From Sclerodactyla briareus (lineage: Eukaryota; Echinodermata; Holothuroidea; Dendrochirotida; Sclerodactylidae), in the NCBI GenBank assembly GCA_026419785.1, contig JAODTK010005689.1, positions 124,001 through 188,000 on the forward strand: a stretch of DNA of 64,000 nucleotides, given 5' to 3'. Under the pieces are notes generated by a model that saw only the letters and a list, made by a program, of their open reading frames with translations, did no database searches and had not been told where the DNA came from. Shown here one piece after another: positions 28,801-43,800 of the stretch (the stretch's first letter is position 1; the number at the start of each line of letters is the position of its first letter). The position numbers and the translations under genes are program-made.

Positions 28801-31800
28801 GCCTGATAGCATGACTGCAAAATCATAACTCAGTGGGAACATTCAGGTCCATTGACTGACCTCAACAGGGAAATGAAATGAAGTCTCGATAGTTGAGTAG
28901 CATTGAGAACTATACTCTATGAGGTTGATACTCTTTGGCCAACTTGTCCTCACTTGTCATTCTAGAGATGCTGGTTTTCAATGCTAGTTCCACAAAAAAG
29001 TCTGAATGGTGATAAACAGTAAACGCAAACCCTGCATCCAATCTAAGCATATTTTCACTGTGCTTCCAACTCACCTTCTTAAGCTCATCTAATTAAATTA
29101 ATCTAATTAAATAAGCTCACCTAACTGTGTGTATCTGCTATGATTGGCAATCATCCAAAAATAAACGATAGGCAAAAAAAAGTGATTGCCCAAAGAGAAC
29201 ACTTGCACTTTTCTTGAATTTTTTTTTTCCTCATTTTTTCATGTAACTAACTGCAATGAACCTTGACGATAACTTCTTGTGATTTTCTCACAAAATTGTC
29301 TGCGCCCCCCCCCCCTTGGGAATTGTGCCATCTTATACCCCTATGCCATTGCAAGGACTGATCCTCCAATCTGCTCATACCCTTTAAATGACAAGCTGAT
29401 GTGACTGCCAAAGCATTTTCTTGGTGTATTACTCATGAGACGAGTGTTTGTGTCTGGCGTTTTCTTGCGAGATTGTCACATAAAAAAAACAAACTTGGTA
29501 GGCAATTAAATGGATCAATTGCAATAATCCTGCAGAAGTTGACTCTCTCCCGTGATGTTGGAGAAAGATGTGGCATCATTACCCATATTAGCATCGAAAG
29601 TTCTGTCTGTCTTCATTTTAGTCACCGGTAGCTTTCCCCAGCTGCAGAAGAGCTCAATAGCGGGAATATGTAAACAGTATTAATTTGACGCGATTAACTC
29701 CGCGACAAAGGGAAGAAACTGCCGAATGTCGTAGCTGCGATCCTCTTGCCTTTTGTCGCCAACCGTTTTGTTACTAACCCCCCCGTGAGTCACGGCCGTG
29801 TCGTGGTGTAACACTGTTAATCAACTCAAACAATTTGTGCCCCCAGAGTAGCAACTCTGGACGTTGTTTGTTTACTTTTGTCTTGACATTACTAACACAC
29901 TGTCTGCCTGACCACTTTAAGGTGATCTCTACCAAGGTTTTGGATTGCCTATCGCTCCAGGTTTCTCAGATGAGAGACGAGTTGGTCCCGAGTCAGATAA
30001 TGCACCATGACATCATTGACTGACTTCAGTGGTTTATTCGTCATTGACATTCTGGTATTGCACCAATTTGGGGTTGCTATCGGTAAACTTGAGATGCATA
30101 ATAGTCTTGCAAAACATATTGACGGTTTGTTTTCATTAGTGTGAAACTGGAGACATTCACTAACTGGTAAAAAAGTTTCTTCGTAATGCACTTGTCGTTT
30201 GCATGACACACCCGTAATACGTAATATAGTGGGTCATTATCAAATCCATAGTGACTCACATGTGACTCACTCTCCCTGGAGGGTCAGTCACAAAGCTGAC
30301 ACTGGTGTGCATCATTCCCTCGTCTTATGTACGTCATGGTACAGGAATTGTATGACCCACCTCTGTCTATGACTCACCCTGTCTAAGGTATAAGAAGGTG
30401 TGCAATAGAAGTGACTGAGAGGTGCGTCATTGTACAGGAATTGTATGACCCACCTTCTACTATGACTCATTCCATCTAGGGTATGAAGAGGTGTGCAATA
30501 CAAGTGACAAGTGCATATGCCTAACATGATTGAAATTTAGAATAAATCTTGATCTCACACAATTTTGAATTGCTATCTTCAGGGTAAAAATTTGCTAATA
30601 CTGAAATATCTTTTACAGGTGAACGAGGCAGTTAGCATCATTTCAATACAGCCATCTCTCACTACAACAGTAAATGATACTTCCGTCAGTCTATTCATCA
30701 CTTGATCACATTACGCCTATTCAAAGTGCCAAACATTGCTTACGATTCAGTTTCATATGTGAAATGCTCATCACATCAGCACTTTTGGTCGGGATGTAGC
30801 TGACCAAGCTTTTTTTTGTAGTATTGTTCAGGGTTTACATTAAGAAGAGAACAGAACAAAACCATAGTTCAGGGACAATTTTTGTTCAAACAGCTGTTTT
30901 GAAAAGCGCATTAATACTAGTTGTTTATTCATTCGATTTATTTGATTCAGCAACTTACACCATATTTATACTGCTATGCAAACACTTATCCTCACAAAAA
31001 ATGAACGTCCTTCTGTAACTTTGGTTTCTCCGAACTTGTCCGGACCAAATGTGTGCCTTTGCTCTATTGGAATCTGATGAACTTTGTGAGAAATTGCATA
31101 TGGTATGGAATTTGACCTAAGATGACTTCAAACTGACCAAACTGACTTTTGTCGGGACCAAATTGAATCTGACCATTTTTTAGCGCACCTCGATTATGGG
31201 GCAACAGCCTCTTTCAAACCAATCTGAGACTCTTTCTTGTGGTATACATACATGGTTCTCAAGCATAGATTGCTAACAATACACACTGAAAACCATGATC
31301 ACCCCCACCCCTTCCCCCTCTCCCACACGGGTATTTCATGGTAACTAGTCCTTCCTCATTGCTATGAAAAGCAACAAATCCCAGATACTGTCATGATAGA
31401 ATGTTTTGTCACTGTCAATCTGTACTCCTGATACAGATGCTGAGGTTCTCTTGCTTGTATATATGACTCTAATAAAACACCTCCTTCATGCAATTTCATA
31501 CCCAGAGGGCATTTACTACAGTTAGGTACCGTATTCATTCCGATAAGCGCCCAGGGCGCTTGCAAAGTTTCAGATGGGCGCTTACGAGAGTATAACTTTT
31601 TACCGATTATTTTTTACATAATATTATTGGGGAGGGCGAGTCGTAGAGACGGGCGGCGGGTGCACTGCATGTTGGAAAATCAGCGATAAACATTGTTTGC
31701 CTTCTCAACCTGTGGGCGATATTTTTTGAATGTGTGTTTACTTACATAGTGTTCCAATTTCGAGCACTTGACTGTTTGCCATTTTTGCAAGCATGTGTTG

Positions 31801-34800
31801 TGGGTCTCGACCGATTGCAAAAAGTTGGGTGGGGGCGCTTACAGGGAGATAGGCGCTTAGCTGAATGAATCACGGTTATGTTATTTCAGATTCCACTGGC
31901 AATCATTTTCAAGAGCTCCACTAGATTTGTGACAACTTTTGCACTGTGAATATTGGAGATTCTCTCCATCACACATTCTTATTTATTAAATATAATAAAA
32001 TTTGCTTCTTATGACAATGTCAGCAAGTAGGGAATAGCAAAGCTAACACAATAATAAGAGAAACTAGATATCATAGAGAACATGTTAGGAATAATGCTTC
32101 TTGTTCCAACTAATTTTTTCACAGCAATTTCCCATTCATCACTAGCCCTGAGGTGAACACGGTTAGCCCTGTAGGTAGCACCGTGGTGATACCCTGTGGG
32201 CCTTGGATCTCCTACTCCATCCATAGTATGGTACAGAAACGCCACAGATGTCACCACCCTGGGGGATTCACGATACCAAGTGAGTATTGGCTTTCTCACC
32301 CCCTCCCGATTCTTTATAATTGCATCTCCCCACTTCCTTTTGTTTCTTTGAATGACCAAGATTCAAGATTGCAATGCACCTCCCTTTCCCCCATCCCCAA
32401 CCATTGTTTACGCCTCCAATTAACGTGGTTCACAACAGGATCGCACTTCAATTCAACTTCTTGTTGCTCCTTGAACTTGCACTATGTGGCTTTAATCTTG
32501 GCATTGATGAATTTGGCAAACTTTGATAATAGGTGGCGCCCTTCAAGAACCTCACCCACATTCTACAGTGATTGCATTCCCCTGTGGGTGTGTGGGTCTA
32601 ATACTGCAGACTACCAACCAGCTATGGGGAGTTCGTAGTTGATAAAGGAGTGGAAGATGGGATCCACCAGTGGTATAGCTATAGGGGGCCTGGGTGTGGG
32701 GGGGGGGGATGCTGCTTCATGAAATTTATAGAAATCCCAGACAATCTTAACAGCAAGAGAAAATATGGAACCTTACTTGTATGGTTCCATCGCCTTCAAC
32801 AAACCCACAAGAATAAATATTGGCATATTAAGAATTTTAATAAAGTCGTTAGGGTGTGGAAAAGAACTTTAAGTCGAATATATTTCTGCTTTCCATTTTT
32901 TTCTGCACATTGCACGGTGCCACTCATGGTGGTGGTGAACTTTTTGGGACTGGACTTCGATACTTTTCGAACCATCATTTTTCATAAATCTAAAAAAAAT
33001 TATTTGTCCAATTTGGGAGGGCAGCTGAGGGGAATGTTTCTTGGCCCAAATGACTACCTCGTAAGCAAACAAAACAACGATCTTGCCCCAAACCAACTTC
33101 TTAGGTGTGTCACACACCAAAACCCTCTAATATGCGCCCCTGGGTGTTTTGCGAAAGACCGACGAGGGAATACTCATGGATAGAAACAATGTGTGGCCTC
33201 TGCTAGTGAAATCAGTAGGTTACTTTTGTATGATAACCAATTTGAGATTCACAACCGAATTATTCTTCGTGCAGATCGGAACTACTATCGGATTTGGTAA
33301 AAGATTTAAGCATGTAATATTTGGATGGTTGTGCCATCACTCAGCGAGCACTGCTCTATTCTCCCCATATTTTGTCAACGGGACCTACCGATCCGTGACT
33401 GCGAAGCCAGATTCGCCATGCTCAGTGTCGCATCTTCCTCAACGAAGTGCTTAGGACATCAATGACACCTTGCTTATCTAAAAGGTCGAGTCACGCTGAA
33501 ATGAATTTCCAAGATTGTCAAGATATTCTAGGTCTAGGAACCTTGGTTCTGCCAGATTTGTTTAAGAAACTTTAAAGAAATATGTGTTTTGTCCAAAATT
33601 CTATGAGGATGTAGATTAATGGCAGAGTTCAAGACCAAGAACACATGAATACCTCGAAACACAAACAAAAAACAGTGGTTCCCCCCTTTCCCAACATCTG
33701 TAAGCATTAGACCAAAACAGTAAAACAGTTCCATTCTCGAAACATGTTCGGCAAATTTACAAATAGGTTTTCAGCTAATGACGTTTTCCGCTGGAACACA
33801 CATGATGGCGTGCCCATTGAACCACCCCAGTGGGCAATTCAGCCAACAACTTTTCATGTAGTACATGTTGTTCTTCTTTTGTTGGAGTGGCGGTGGCCCT
33901 TGCTTTAATAGGAATTGGGAAAACCTGGTTGGCAATAGGAATGTTTTGCGAGTCCGTTGTCAGGGTGTTTTTCCACTTTGGGGACAACGGCCGCTTGTCA
34001 CACAATTGGGAAAAAGACTTCAACGGCTAGTTACTTCGAATGGGTCTATTGTTGTGGCATATGAGACAATATCTGAATGACCAAGAAGCTACACTATACC
34101 GAATTGGTTAATGATTTGCTACTTCATCTTACTTTTATCGTATTTTTCAATGAAACAACTTCTTTTTTCTTCCACTTCACATATCAAACATTCTGCAGAT
34201 TTTGTTCCTATTACACGACTGTCTTAAAACTCCTTTATCCATGCCCTGTCTGATCCTTCATTTTTAAGGCAGAAATGTTGGAAAGCCATGTTTAAATAAT
34301 GCTATTAGTTCTGTTCTTTTATTTTTCTTGCAGAGATTGCACCAGAGTTCACAGTCTCCCCCAATGATACCCTCCTATTGGTCGGGGGGTCTGCTTTGCT
34401 GGGTGCCAGGCCTCCGGTGCCCCTGTCCCTACTATACAGTGGTTCAAGGGTTAAGAACGATAGATACAACTTTCCTAAGCCACCATCCTCTACCATCTTT
34501 CACAGATGCTGCTTACCAACTAACCTTTACATCGTCATCTTCAGTATGCTAGCCAGCTAGCTACTTGGACTGGCCTAATCTTCCAGCACCATTTGTAAAT
34601 CATCTATACAGCATTGCCATATAAATTATCAACCCCCTTTGGCCATGTGGGCTACACCAGGGGTCCCAGTGGTTGGCACGAGAATGTTGGCATTCCACCC
34701 GGGATACCAGGGTTCGAGTTCCAGTCAGGTCATACCAAAGACTTTTGAAAATGGTACCAATCCCCTCTCGCTGGGCGCTCAGTACATGGGATTGAAGCAG

Positions 34801-37800
34801 GGACAAACGAGGGGTACTGTCCAAGAGGCATTGCCCAATACAGTGTACCTGGTGACGAATTTGCAGCTGACAAAATCGTGCAAGCATTCAGTCCGCACAG
34901 ATTCTAGTCAGTGTAATGAGTTCTTTGCCATGTTTTGGGCATTTGGAAACATGAAATTGCACCCAATTCTGAGCGGTGCGAGTAGTTTGCAAAGTGTAGC
35001 CCCGGCTGGTGTTTTCCAAGATTGGCACTGGACCAGTGTATAAGTGTAGCTTGAAGATTTCTGTAATAACACATCTGTACGAATGCATTATTAGACAATA
35101 CCTCACCGCGGCTCATCAATCGTTAATATTCCTCCAGATGGTAACCCAGCTGCCAGTGAAAGGTCAACCCTGAACTCCAGGTACACCCAACCTTTGAAGC
35201 AGGGAACTTGCGGATCACGGACGCTGAGACATCCGACTCGGGCGTCTACAGGTGCGATGCGACCAACACAAAGGGCACTATCAATAAGACTATCAACTTC
35301 AATGTATACGGTAAGCTACCTGGCTTGATGAAATTCAGGGAGTGGAGAGCTGGATTAATGTATACAACCTTCTCGTCAGAGAGACATGAGTGTTTTGCAT
35401 GAAACCAGGACAGCTAATTGCCCTGAGAAGGATATTTTTGTACTAGGATTTCGTTAGATGGCTCTAACCAATCGGGTTCAATTTATCCTCATAATGGTCC
35501 ATTTATTTTCTGATCAAAAGTTGATGTTGATTGGAAAAGTTTGCTCCTATTTATCATACCCCATAGCAATTCTAATAACACCATTTCCTAGCGTTTTTGT
35601 CTTATTGTGACTCTTTGTCAAGCAAACACTTTATAACCAAAACAGGCCCTAGGAATAATTTGTTGTCATACTAGATTTTTTTCATCTTTCAGAATCAGCT
35701 GATGAAGAAATATTGAACCCTAGTAATATTAATTTAATGTGACATCCATTCTAATTTTGTACAGATGTCTTTTTGCTTTCTTTCATTCTGTTGAGACAAC
35801 GTTCTTGAACATAGGCTTGACATTACAGGCCTAGGCATCACTTGTTCTAACTGGTGGCACGCCCTGTGTCTGCATTCAACACAGCTGCTTCTATTGAAAT
35901 TGGAAAAAGCATGCCATATACCTTAATGACAAAAATGCATATTAAAGTAATGGAATGGATTTTCTATGAATTTATAGACTGTTTCTGTACCTCCCATTTA
36001 ATCCTCCCGAACAAAATTTAGTTCGATTCATGATTTGTACTACTACGTTCTAAAGTCCAAAATAGTTTACAAGTAATACTCTGGCCAGAATACCGCACCA
36101 TTGATATTCTAGCACGAGGGTAGCTAGCGCGTTTCCTGCATTCACGCACTAACCAACGTCATGACCAAAAGCATGCCAAAATTTCCAGAGTACATTGCAT
36201 CATTTGTGATAGCATTCCACGAATTGAAAAAAAAAAAAAATTGACCATTGTACTTTAGGCAGGGAATTACATCAAGCAATACATCCAGTTGGCCGTAACA
36301 CAAGTTCATTATCAAGTAATAAAGCCATTCTTTTACCAATTCAAGCAAACCCACATCACAAGCAACTCGCCCCATGGACACAGAGGCAGTTCTGGATACT
36401 AAGGTGACGGTCCCTTGATTGTGTGGTCCTAACAGGATACCAGAAATTCGCCCTCTGTGGTTCTGGTACCACGATGATCAGGTGGTCGATGTCTCCGGGG
36501 GAACATTTTTCACTGTCGCCCTCTGGGTCTCTCGAGGAAAAAAATCAGTAGAACCCCCCGAAATCAAGTTGAGGCCACTACCGACGCTGGGAGCTACATC
36601 TGTCGTGTGACCTCGATAGCAGGGGACATGAGGCTAAGTGGCTGACTCTCTGTCATAGGTAGGTGAAACTTGTTTGTGTATATGTGGGACACCAATCAAT
36701 CATAATCAACCCACTATAACATTTTCATTTACTATTGATTCTTCATTCCTTTCATGTGTTGATGTGTCATTTTAATTGGTATCACAAATTCCAAGAATGG
36801 CAGCGTGGTGTCAGTGATGCTTTACAAGCCGACATTCCAACTTCCGAATTCCAGGAGACTCCAACGTTTTTTCCCCTAGTTTGGGTTGCACTTGAAGGTT
36901 GGCAGGGATGAGGTCTTGGTCTTCACATCATTGTTCTCTGCTGTAAAACAGTTGACGTGTGGATTTTCGGGGGTTGTTTTGGGTATTTGTCTTGTCATTT
37001 GCAATCCTCATGTTGGACTTGAATCTTCTGCTCCTCCAGATTCCAAAAAAGTGGGTCCATAATCCTGGAGTTCCACTGATCATCCTCTTGATGAGGATGT
37101 GAGACGGTGGTCCCCTGAAGAAGGTTGGATTGGTTACACCTCTGCTAGATATCATCTGAGCACTAGTTATCACCAGTGTTCAGGTTCCTTCTTCAGTCGT
37201 CCTCCTATTAACGGCGTTGTTGAAATTTGGGGGCCCTCTTTAATGAAATGCCTTAGAAATTCTCCCATTTCCACCAGTCTTGTACTATATGTCGTTTGAC
37301 CCCCTCTCTAGAATACTACTTCCTCTATTTGGTATGATAATATATCACACAACTAACCATTTGAGTCCCGTTTCAATCGTATGCTGTACTCCTCTTCAGT
37401 GGCCATTACAACTACTGTTCGCTGGTTGTGGAAGCAAAGATTGCTGGTAAAACACTCCCACAATGTTCGTGGAAAGTGCAGTGCTGTAAATCAAATAGCA
37501 TCAGTTTGATGGGGGTTCAGGCAAATTTTTGAGAACTCATGAAATATTCTGTGGAGTAATAAATTGCAATGGCTAATCACGGGCCTCAGCCAATTTATAG
37601 TGACTGTCCATGATGAGAAAGTATTGGGTATGGCATCGTCTCCTGCTTATCTCCAAGTGATTACCATCCCCTACCTCATCAACACCACCAGCAGCCTCCT
37701 CCTCTCCTCCACAGAAATAACTGGCGGCAATGCTCCTAGCATCATTAGAATTGACAGGTGGGTGGGGGGAGTGATGGTAGCACTATGACACAAATGCCGG

Positions 37801-40800
37801 TTTACCCATGTTTTCTTCTCTAAGAAATTGTGCACTCTCTCTACTTCCCAAAAGATGCAACTCAGCACTAAATTGCATCAGGGACCCCTTTTTCCCTACC
37901 CACCCCCCCAGGACCATGATCATAACAGTTTCCCCTGAGTGCCTTCCTGTGAAGTCACTGCGCCCACCAATAACCCCCTCTCCACCCCCTCCTCCACAAA
38001 AAAAATCCACTGTTCATGATTCCAAAATTTTAAATTGTTATTGAATACATGAAATAATGAAAAATAGCTATCCAGAACTTCACCATACTGGCATGCTCAG
38101 TGGATGAGGGGGGAGGGGGGGGGGGTGTCTGTGGAAAGAGGGGAGTTGGGCGTGGTGGGGGATATTACTGTGGGGATCCAGACAGACAAGTTCTCCAATC
38201 TTGTCTTAATTTTAATCTATTCCTATGGTGATCCATTACAACCCCGTCAGTAGGTTACCTACCCCTACTCGTTAAACCCCCCTCTCCACCTCTCCACCTC
38301 TCCACAATCCCGCTTTGGTTGCTAGTAACTCCCTTTTTTGTCTCTTCCCTTTTGAAACCCCCTAGTGGGGATTTGTTCACCTGTCTATATGTCCTTAACA
38401 CAGAAAATAGCTGTCACTCCCTGCTACATTACGTTAGCCAGTTTCCGACCTACATGAAAGTGCACCATTCGATAGTATGGTCTGGCAGATTGAGAGTGAT
38501 TGATGGAGAATACAAAGTCCTCCAATTTTTTTGATGGATCAGAATATTACAAATTCATGACTTGATTGATCTCTCCCCAATTGTGTTTAGCCATAAGGCA
38601 TTCCCATAAAATGGTCTAAATAAAACAATCCTGGCCCTCAATATATTGTTTTAAGCCAGGGAAAAATCTGATGCATTTTTTTTAATCACAGTGTGCAAGG
38701 TATTGAGGATGCAGAACTGTTGTCATTTAGTAGAAATCTTTGATATATGCATTAACGTTTTGGCTTCATTGGATATTATGGTATAAAATTAGAAGCAAAG
38801 AATCACCTTAGGGAAGCATTTAGGATTTGCGCCGAAGTCTTGGGTTGATTCTGCAATTCCATTACACTATGTTATTTCGCCTGCAATGCTTATGCAAGGA
38901 TATTTTCAGAGTACATGTGATTTTTTCAAGACTTTATATTGCAGTATGGGGTGTCTCTCGCGGCCAATGAAGACTGTCAATCCACTTTGATACTAAAAAA
39001 TTCCTTAGAGTGAACATTTTTAAGGATCTCTAAAACAGTACACCCTGTTTCATGCTTTCAAGTTACATTGGATGACATATAGTATCCCCCAACATATCGC
39101 CATTGTACCACTGTAACATTGTTTCCTCCCCCCCTTTCTTATTTTGTTCAACTGGTTACATTATCAGCAATTTCGACACCACGCCATTTAAATTGTTTTG
39201 GGACTAATAATTAATATATAGCTGCTATTTTGCAATGGAGTGCAATATTGGGGGTCCTGAACACAATTTCTTAGCTGGTATAAACATTTACATGAGTTAA
39301 GAAGATTTGCCTATCCCCCGGTTTATATTTCATGTATCTGCATCTCCAGCACATTTATGCTATTGTTAATTTTGGTTGTTTAGGCATTTGAAATTCTGCC
39401 TCCATAAATTGCCGTATCTACTGTGATTCTCCCATGTTAGTCTTGGGACAACAGTTGAATTAAAAACAGTTGTTTTAACAAATGGGATTATAATATATCA
39501 ATTACTGTAATATTTCCAATAGAAGTATGTGCCCCGATGAGAGTGAACCCGTGTTTTTTACCAACTTTACAGATAGTACCCTGATCATTATAGTGACTTG
39601 TCCAACAACCCATACTAGACAACACCAACGCCCTCTTGCTCGTCTCGTCCCTGCAACCATTTCAGTTTCGTCATTCATCAGTCCCCCGGAGACTCCCCAC
39701 TATCAAGCAGCCACATACAGCTTTCTACTCTTACCAGTCCCCTCACAAGGTACCCCCTTTAACACTTGGTGCATGGGGAATTTCAGGAGACATGCCTTGT
39801 CCACTCCCGCAATCAAAATGTTGCAGTCTGGAGCTGCTATCGACTGAGCTAATCCGCACTTTTTAATGTGGTCAATCAAAAGGTCCAGAGTACCATGATT
39901 TGTTTTCAGATCGTAATATGCTCCTCCTATACTAAAACTAAAATGAACCCTTATCATCTATCTACCACCGGAGAAGAGGCTGTTGCTTTCCCCCAATCCT
40001 TCAACACAGATGCATAGTCCACTCAGCTGTGAGTTTTTGGCAATATTAACCAATTGTCATCCTTTTTTCCGACATTTTCTGCTATTACAGTTTCGTCAAG
40101 ACAGGTATATTCCATACCTGATGTTTACTTTACCTGAGTGTTTTATCCTTTTTGCTCTCAAGAACCACTCAGTTTGATTTACGTCTATGACCGTCCTCAC
40201 CAACACCTCTCAGAAATCCGCGTACAAACCAGAAGTTGCAGGCCCACTCAGTCCATCCGACTCCAGAACGATCATCCTGACTTGGGTGCCGGCCCTTTAA
40301 ACGGCAACACGCCGCTGCTGCGATACATCATCGACCAGAAAGAAGATCGTAAGTCAGACCTTGATGTCCCCCCCTCGTGTCAGGCCCGTATGGCTCTTTA
40401 ATCAAGGAATGATCACATTTACACCCGAGATGTTTTCATCACTTGTTACCGACAGATTAGCCTGAGAGTAACCCCAAATCATTTCCTGTCAGAACTGTTA
40501 ACAATCAGGCAGAGAAGATTGCAGGGTATGCCGGAACGGTCTCACAATCCATCAAGTTGATTGTACATTCAAGTTATTTCCGGAATAGATGTAAACAACA
40601 ACAGCGAAGGTGAAACAATTTGAGGAAAAAAAAAAGTTTATCTGGTGCCAACTTGAACCAGTTATTCATCTTGGTAGTTTACTCTCGCAGCTGAATCAAG
40701 AGAAAAAGAGAAATATGCATCCACATTGCACAAAACTGCTGCCCAAGTAGTTCTTAGCTGGGTAATGTGTCAGCTGAAAGCTAATGGGTCTGGGGCGGGA

Positions 40801-43800
40801 GAATTCATTCCTCCTACATTTCACAGACCTCTCTTGTATTTTTTATCATTCAAATATGCATTCAATGTTAGGAAATCAACCCGTTGATATTGTAGCATAA
40901 GTGCATCCTGTCACTTGCTGATAATGAAATAGAATTATTTTATAGTTGTTGCTTTTTCTTGATGATATTAGTCTCATCACAATTACTTACATTTTTTTAG
41001 TGTCATATTAATATCAATCTGGTTCTGCCCTTTTCGTTGGATATAGAGTGAAAGTGTTTCCCTGTCTGAATTTCTCATTCTTTTTTTCAGTTTCCAGTTA
41101 TCGTGAAGATTGAGTCCACCACTGTCGATCCCTCGGTGACAGTTTCACTCGGCCGGTGTAAAGCCCTCCCGTAGTTACCAGTTCAGAATCAGGGCTGAGA
41201 ACAAAGTGGGACTGGTGACAACAGCTCCCCCTAGCCCTACGTTGGTCAGCCCTACCAGAGAACGTAAGTAAACCCAATATCTGCTCTCACGAATAGGATT
41301 AAACGTTATTATTCGAGAATGCTCATTTACTAAACAACAATGGATCTTGGTAACATCTTGAATGTGTTTCTCTCCACAACATGTAGCACATGGAAATGAC
41401 TTGTGGGATTATTCAGATGGCATTTTCAATTAAAATGTCATCTACACCACTGTCTCAATTTACACTTCTGCAATTTCACAGGCTGTTGCCTAATATATTC
41501 ATAATTGTAACATTTACATTCTAGTAGTTTGTGCATGCTTAACCCACAAGTTACACACACAATATGTTGGGGTGAAGTTATCAATTAAAAAGTTACTGTA
41601 TAATAATAGTGATATCCGGTTCCTATATTGTGCTTGTCAAAGTCGCAGACATGCTCAAGCCACCCCAGATTACCCCTGATTATTCAGTGACTTGTCACAG
41701 CCGTACTATACAGCACACAGCTCTAGCTTGTTCACACCCAACACATCATTTCAGTACATATACGTCACTCGATCATGTCCTCCGGAGACTTCCCACAGGG
41801 CTGCCACTTACGGCACTCTCCACTCTTCACAAGTTATCTGACAAGGTCCCACTTCTACACGAGTGGTAGTGTGGGGCATTCAGGAACGTGTCCTTGTCCA
41901 GAAGCACTGCAGAAAAGTCCTCCGACTTTTAATGGTTTCAAACTGGCAATCAATGGTTTTTCTCTTTCCAAATATAACCCTACCAGAATAATACCAAACT
42001 CATTCAAGACCCTTGACATTACTTGATGGTGTTTTGAGATAACTTTTCAGTTCATTTGTGTAGTGAGTGGGCTTGTCCAGAGGGGTGCAAATAGCGCCAA
42101 AAAAATCCACTGAATTTTCCAGTCATTTGGATGAACATCAAACAACCCAGAAAGTACCATTTCCATTGATCTGGGGTCTCCAGAAGCGAACAGTCGCTGT
42201 ACCCTCAGTGACAACCATAGTAGCACTTCGCTGGGATGGTGAACCCATCTCCCTCCCACCCTACTCCGACAAAGCTTGGTGCCATGTATGCCTACCCACA
42301 TTATACACAATCCTGTTGTGTGTAGAAGGCCGGTTTAAGAGTCTCTTGTAAGTCGTCAAAGTATCTGAATTCATGCCTTTATGATGTCGCCTCAGTCGAG
42401 ATAGCATTTTGAGCAGAACATTTATGGACCCCATGCTAGCTACGTCTTTTGGAATGTTGCTGTCGACAGATTAACAACCACACACATCCACAAATCAAAT
42501 GCTGGGTCGTGATCCCGCTATTCAACATCCAATTCAACTTTGAACAAAGTTTCAAACACCAGTCTCATGATTGATCACTGAACTTATCTTGCAAAAGTGC
42601 TCCAGCACTTTGAGCTGATTATAAACTGAGAAAAATTAGTCAATGTTCCAACTCTGGTGACAGACACGATCACTTTAATGCGTGTATCCCCACCGAAAGT
42701 TGAAATCATGTGGTGAATCACTTAAGTAGCCCCTGGGCTCAGAAGAATTTCAATAGTTGAACATGAGACATATGTTGTCATTTGTAATCCTACTCAGATA
42801 CACTAACTTGTTTATACATCTATGAGAATGTAATGGGCCTGTATGGATAGTTTTATATTCATTCAGTGCCCCCCACCCACATATCATATACATGTAAGAC
42901 CATGTGTTCCAGTGGAGCATTGTGTTACAGCCGGGTGTCCCGGAATAGCCTTCATCCATCCTTTGCCTATTTCACCCTGTTGCTTACAAATGTTGATGTT
43001 TGGAATTTGCCGCTGCTGTGCTGATTAATCTCGACTCTGTGGCAGAGATTTACGATTATAAGGAGAAAATAGGAAGGAAAGACATCTGGGGGGCAAAAGG
43101 AAACTGGGGGAGATTACGAAACGTAATGCCGCGTAACGAGGTCGGGCGGAATACCAGGCAATTATCACCAAAGGCAGTTTTGGGTGTCATATTTATGGTT
43201 TGTGATTGTAGTATTTGCATGCATTGTACATAGGAGTAGCATGGAACCCCGAATCTGTTTGCAAGGAATTTGATCCTCCGGCATGGAGTAGAATACAATT
43301 TAATGCATGGAACAAGGTCATTATAGACCTAGTTTTGATAACAGCAATATCAATCAAGTTGCCGTTGGCATTTGTTTGTGTCATATGTAGCTACATATAT
43401 ATATATATGCACTGGCCTCAGGTACAATACAAGCCTTACCACAACTGGAAAAGTATAAAACCAGAAGGGGAAAAATTATGGCCGAAAAAAAAAAATTCCA
43501 ATTGAACTGCAAATGCAATTTTGTGTTGTATGTTTTTCACTTCATTAATGATGGTAGCCGAAACTCCTAGTCATTTTAGGAAGTTCTGGATATATTCAAC
43601 AACCCGTCCATTGACATTCGTCATTTTCAGTGGCTTTTTGCCTCGCCTCTGACAATGAGGATTCTTTCTCTACAACCTCCAATCTCCATCGAAATACCAC
43701 CTGATTTTAGGAAAATCCAGGAGAGCACTGAAATGCACTAATTTGGGGCCAAATTTGACTGAAGTCATGTCTTGGCCTAATTCTCTAAACTATGCAAAGG

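Larger units (their letters stand above)
13246..32124 (+). other. Large intron between Ig3 and Ig4 (18.9 kb)
   Basis: No exon with Ig residues was found. It contains a G-rich quadruplex-prone tract (14341-14404), a MITE-like element (16021-16793), decayed copies of a short repeat (20740-22620), a 5'-truncated CR1/Jockey-type retrotransposon (23860-25735), a 93-base tandem duplication (30329-30509) and a second MITE-like element (31527-31878). The remaining open frames are short and without recognisable domains. Confidence 0.6.
36659..40162 (+). other. Intron between Ig6 and FN3-1 (3.5 kb)
   Basis: Contains G- and C-rich tracts (38105-38165 and nearby poly-C) and an interspersed repeat at about 39595-39870 that recurs at 41680-41960. 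A short candidate segment at 37721-37756 is flanked by AG and GT but encodes nothing FN3-like. Confidence 0.55.

Noticed and set aside
32650-33183. 177-codon open frame in the Ig4 intron
   Set aside because: No recognisable domain or Ig motif; begins next to a G-run. Treated as chance.
33170-33230. QCVASASEIS-like stretch as the missing Ig4 exon
   Set aside because: Cysteine and following residues look Ig-like, but there is no D.G.Y in the right place before it and no clear acceptor or donor.
37721-37756. Short AG...GT bounded segment before a GTGGGT donor
   Set aside because: 36 bases reading NNAPS-like residues without FN3 or Ig pattern. Domain order needs no exon here.
42060-42340. Open frame containing VALRWDGEP, resembling an FN3 B strand
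   Set aside because: FN3-1 joins FN3-2 in frame without it, and flanking residues do not fit FN3.
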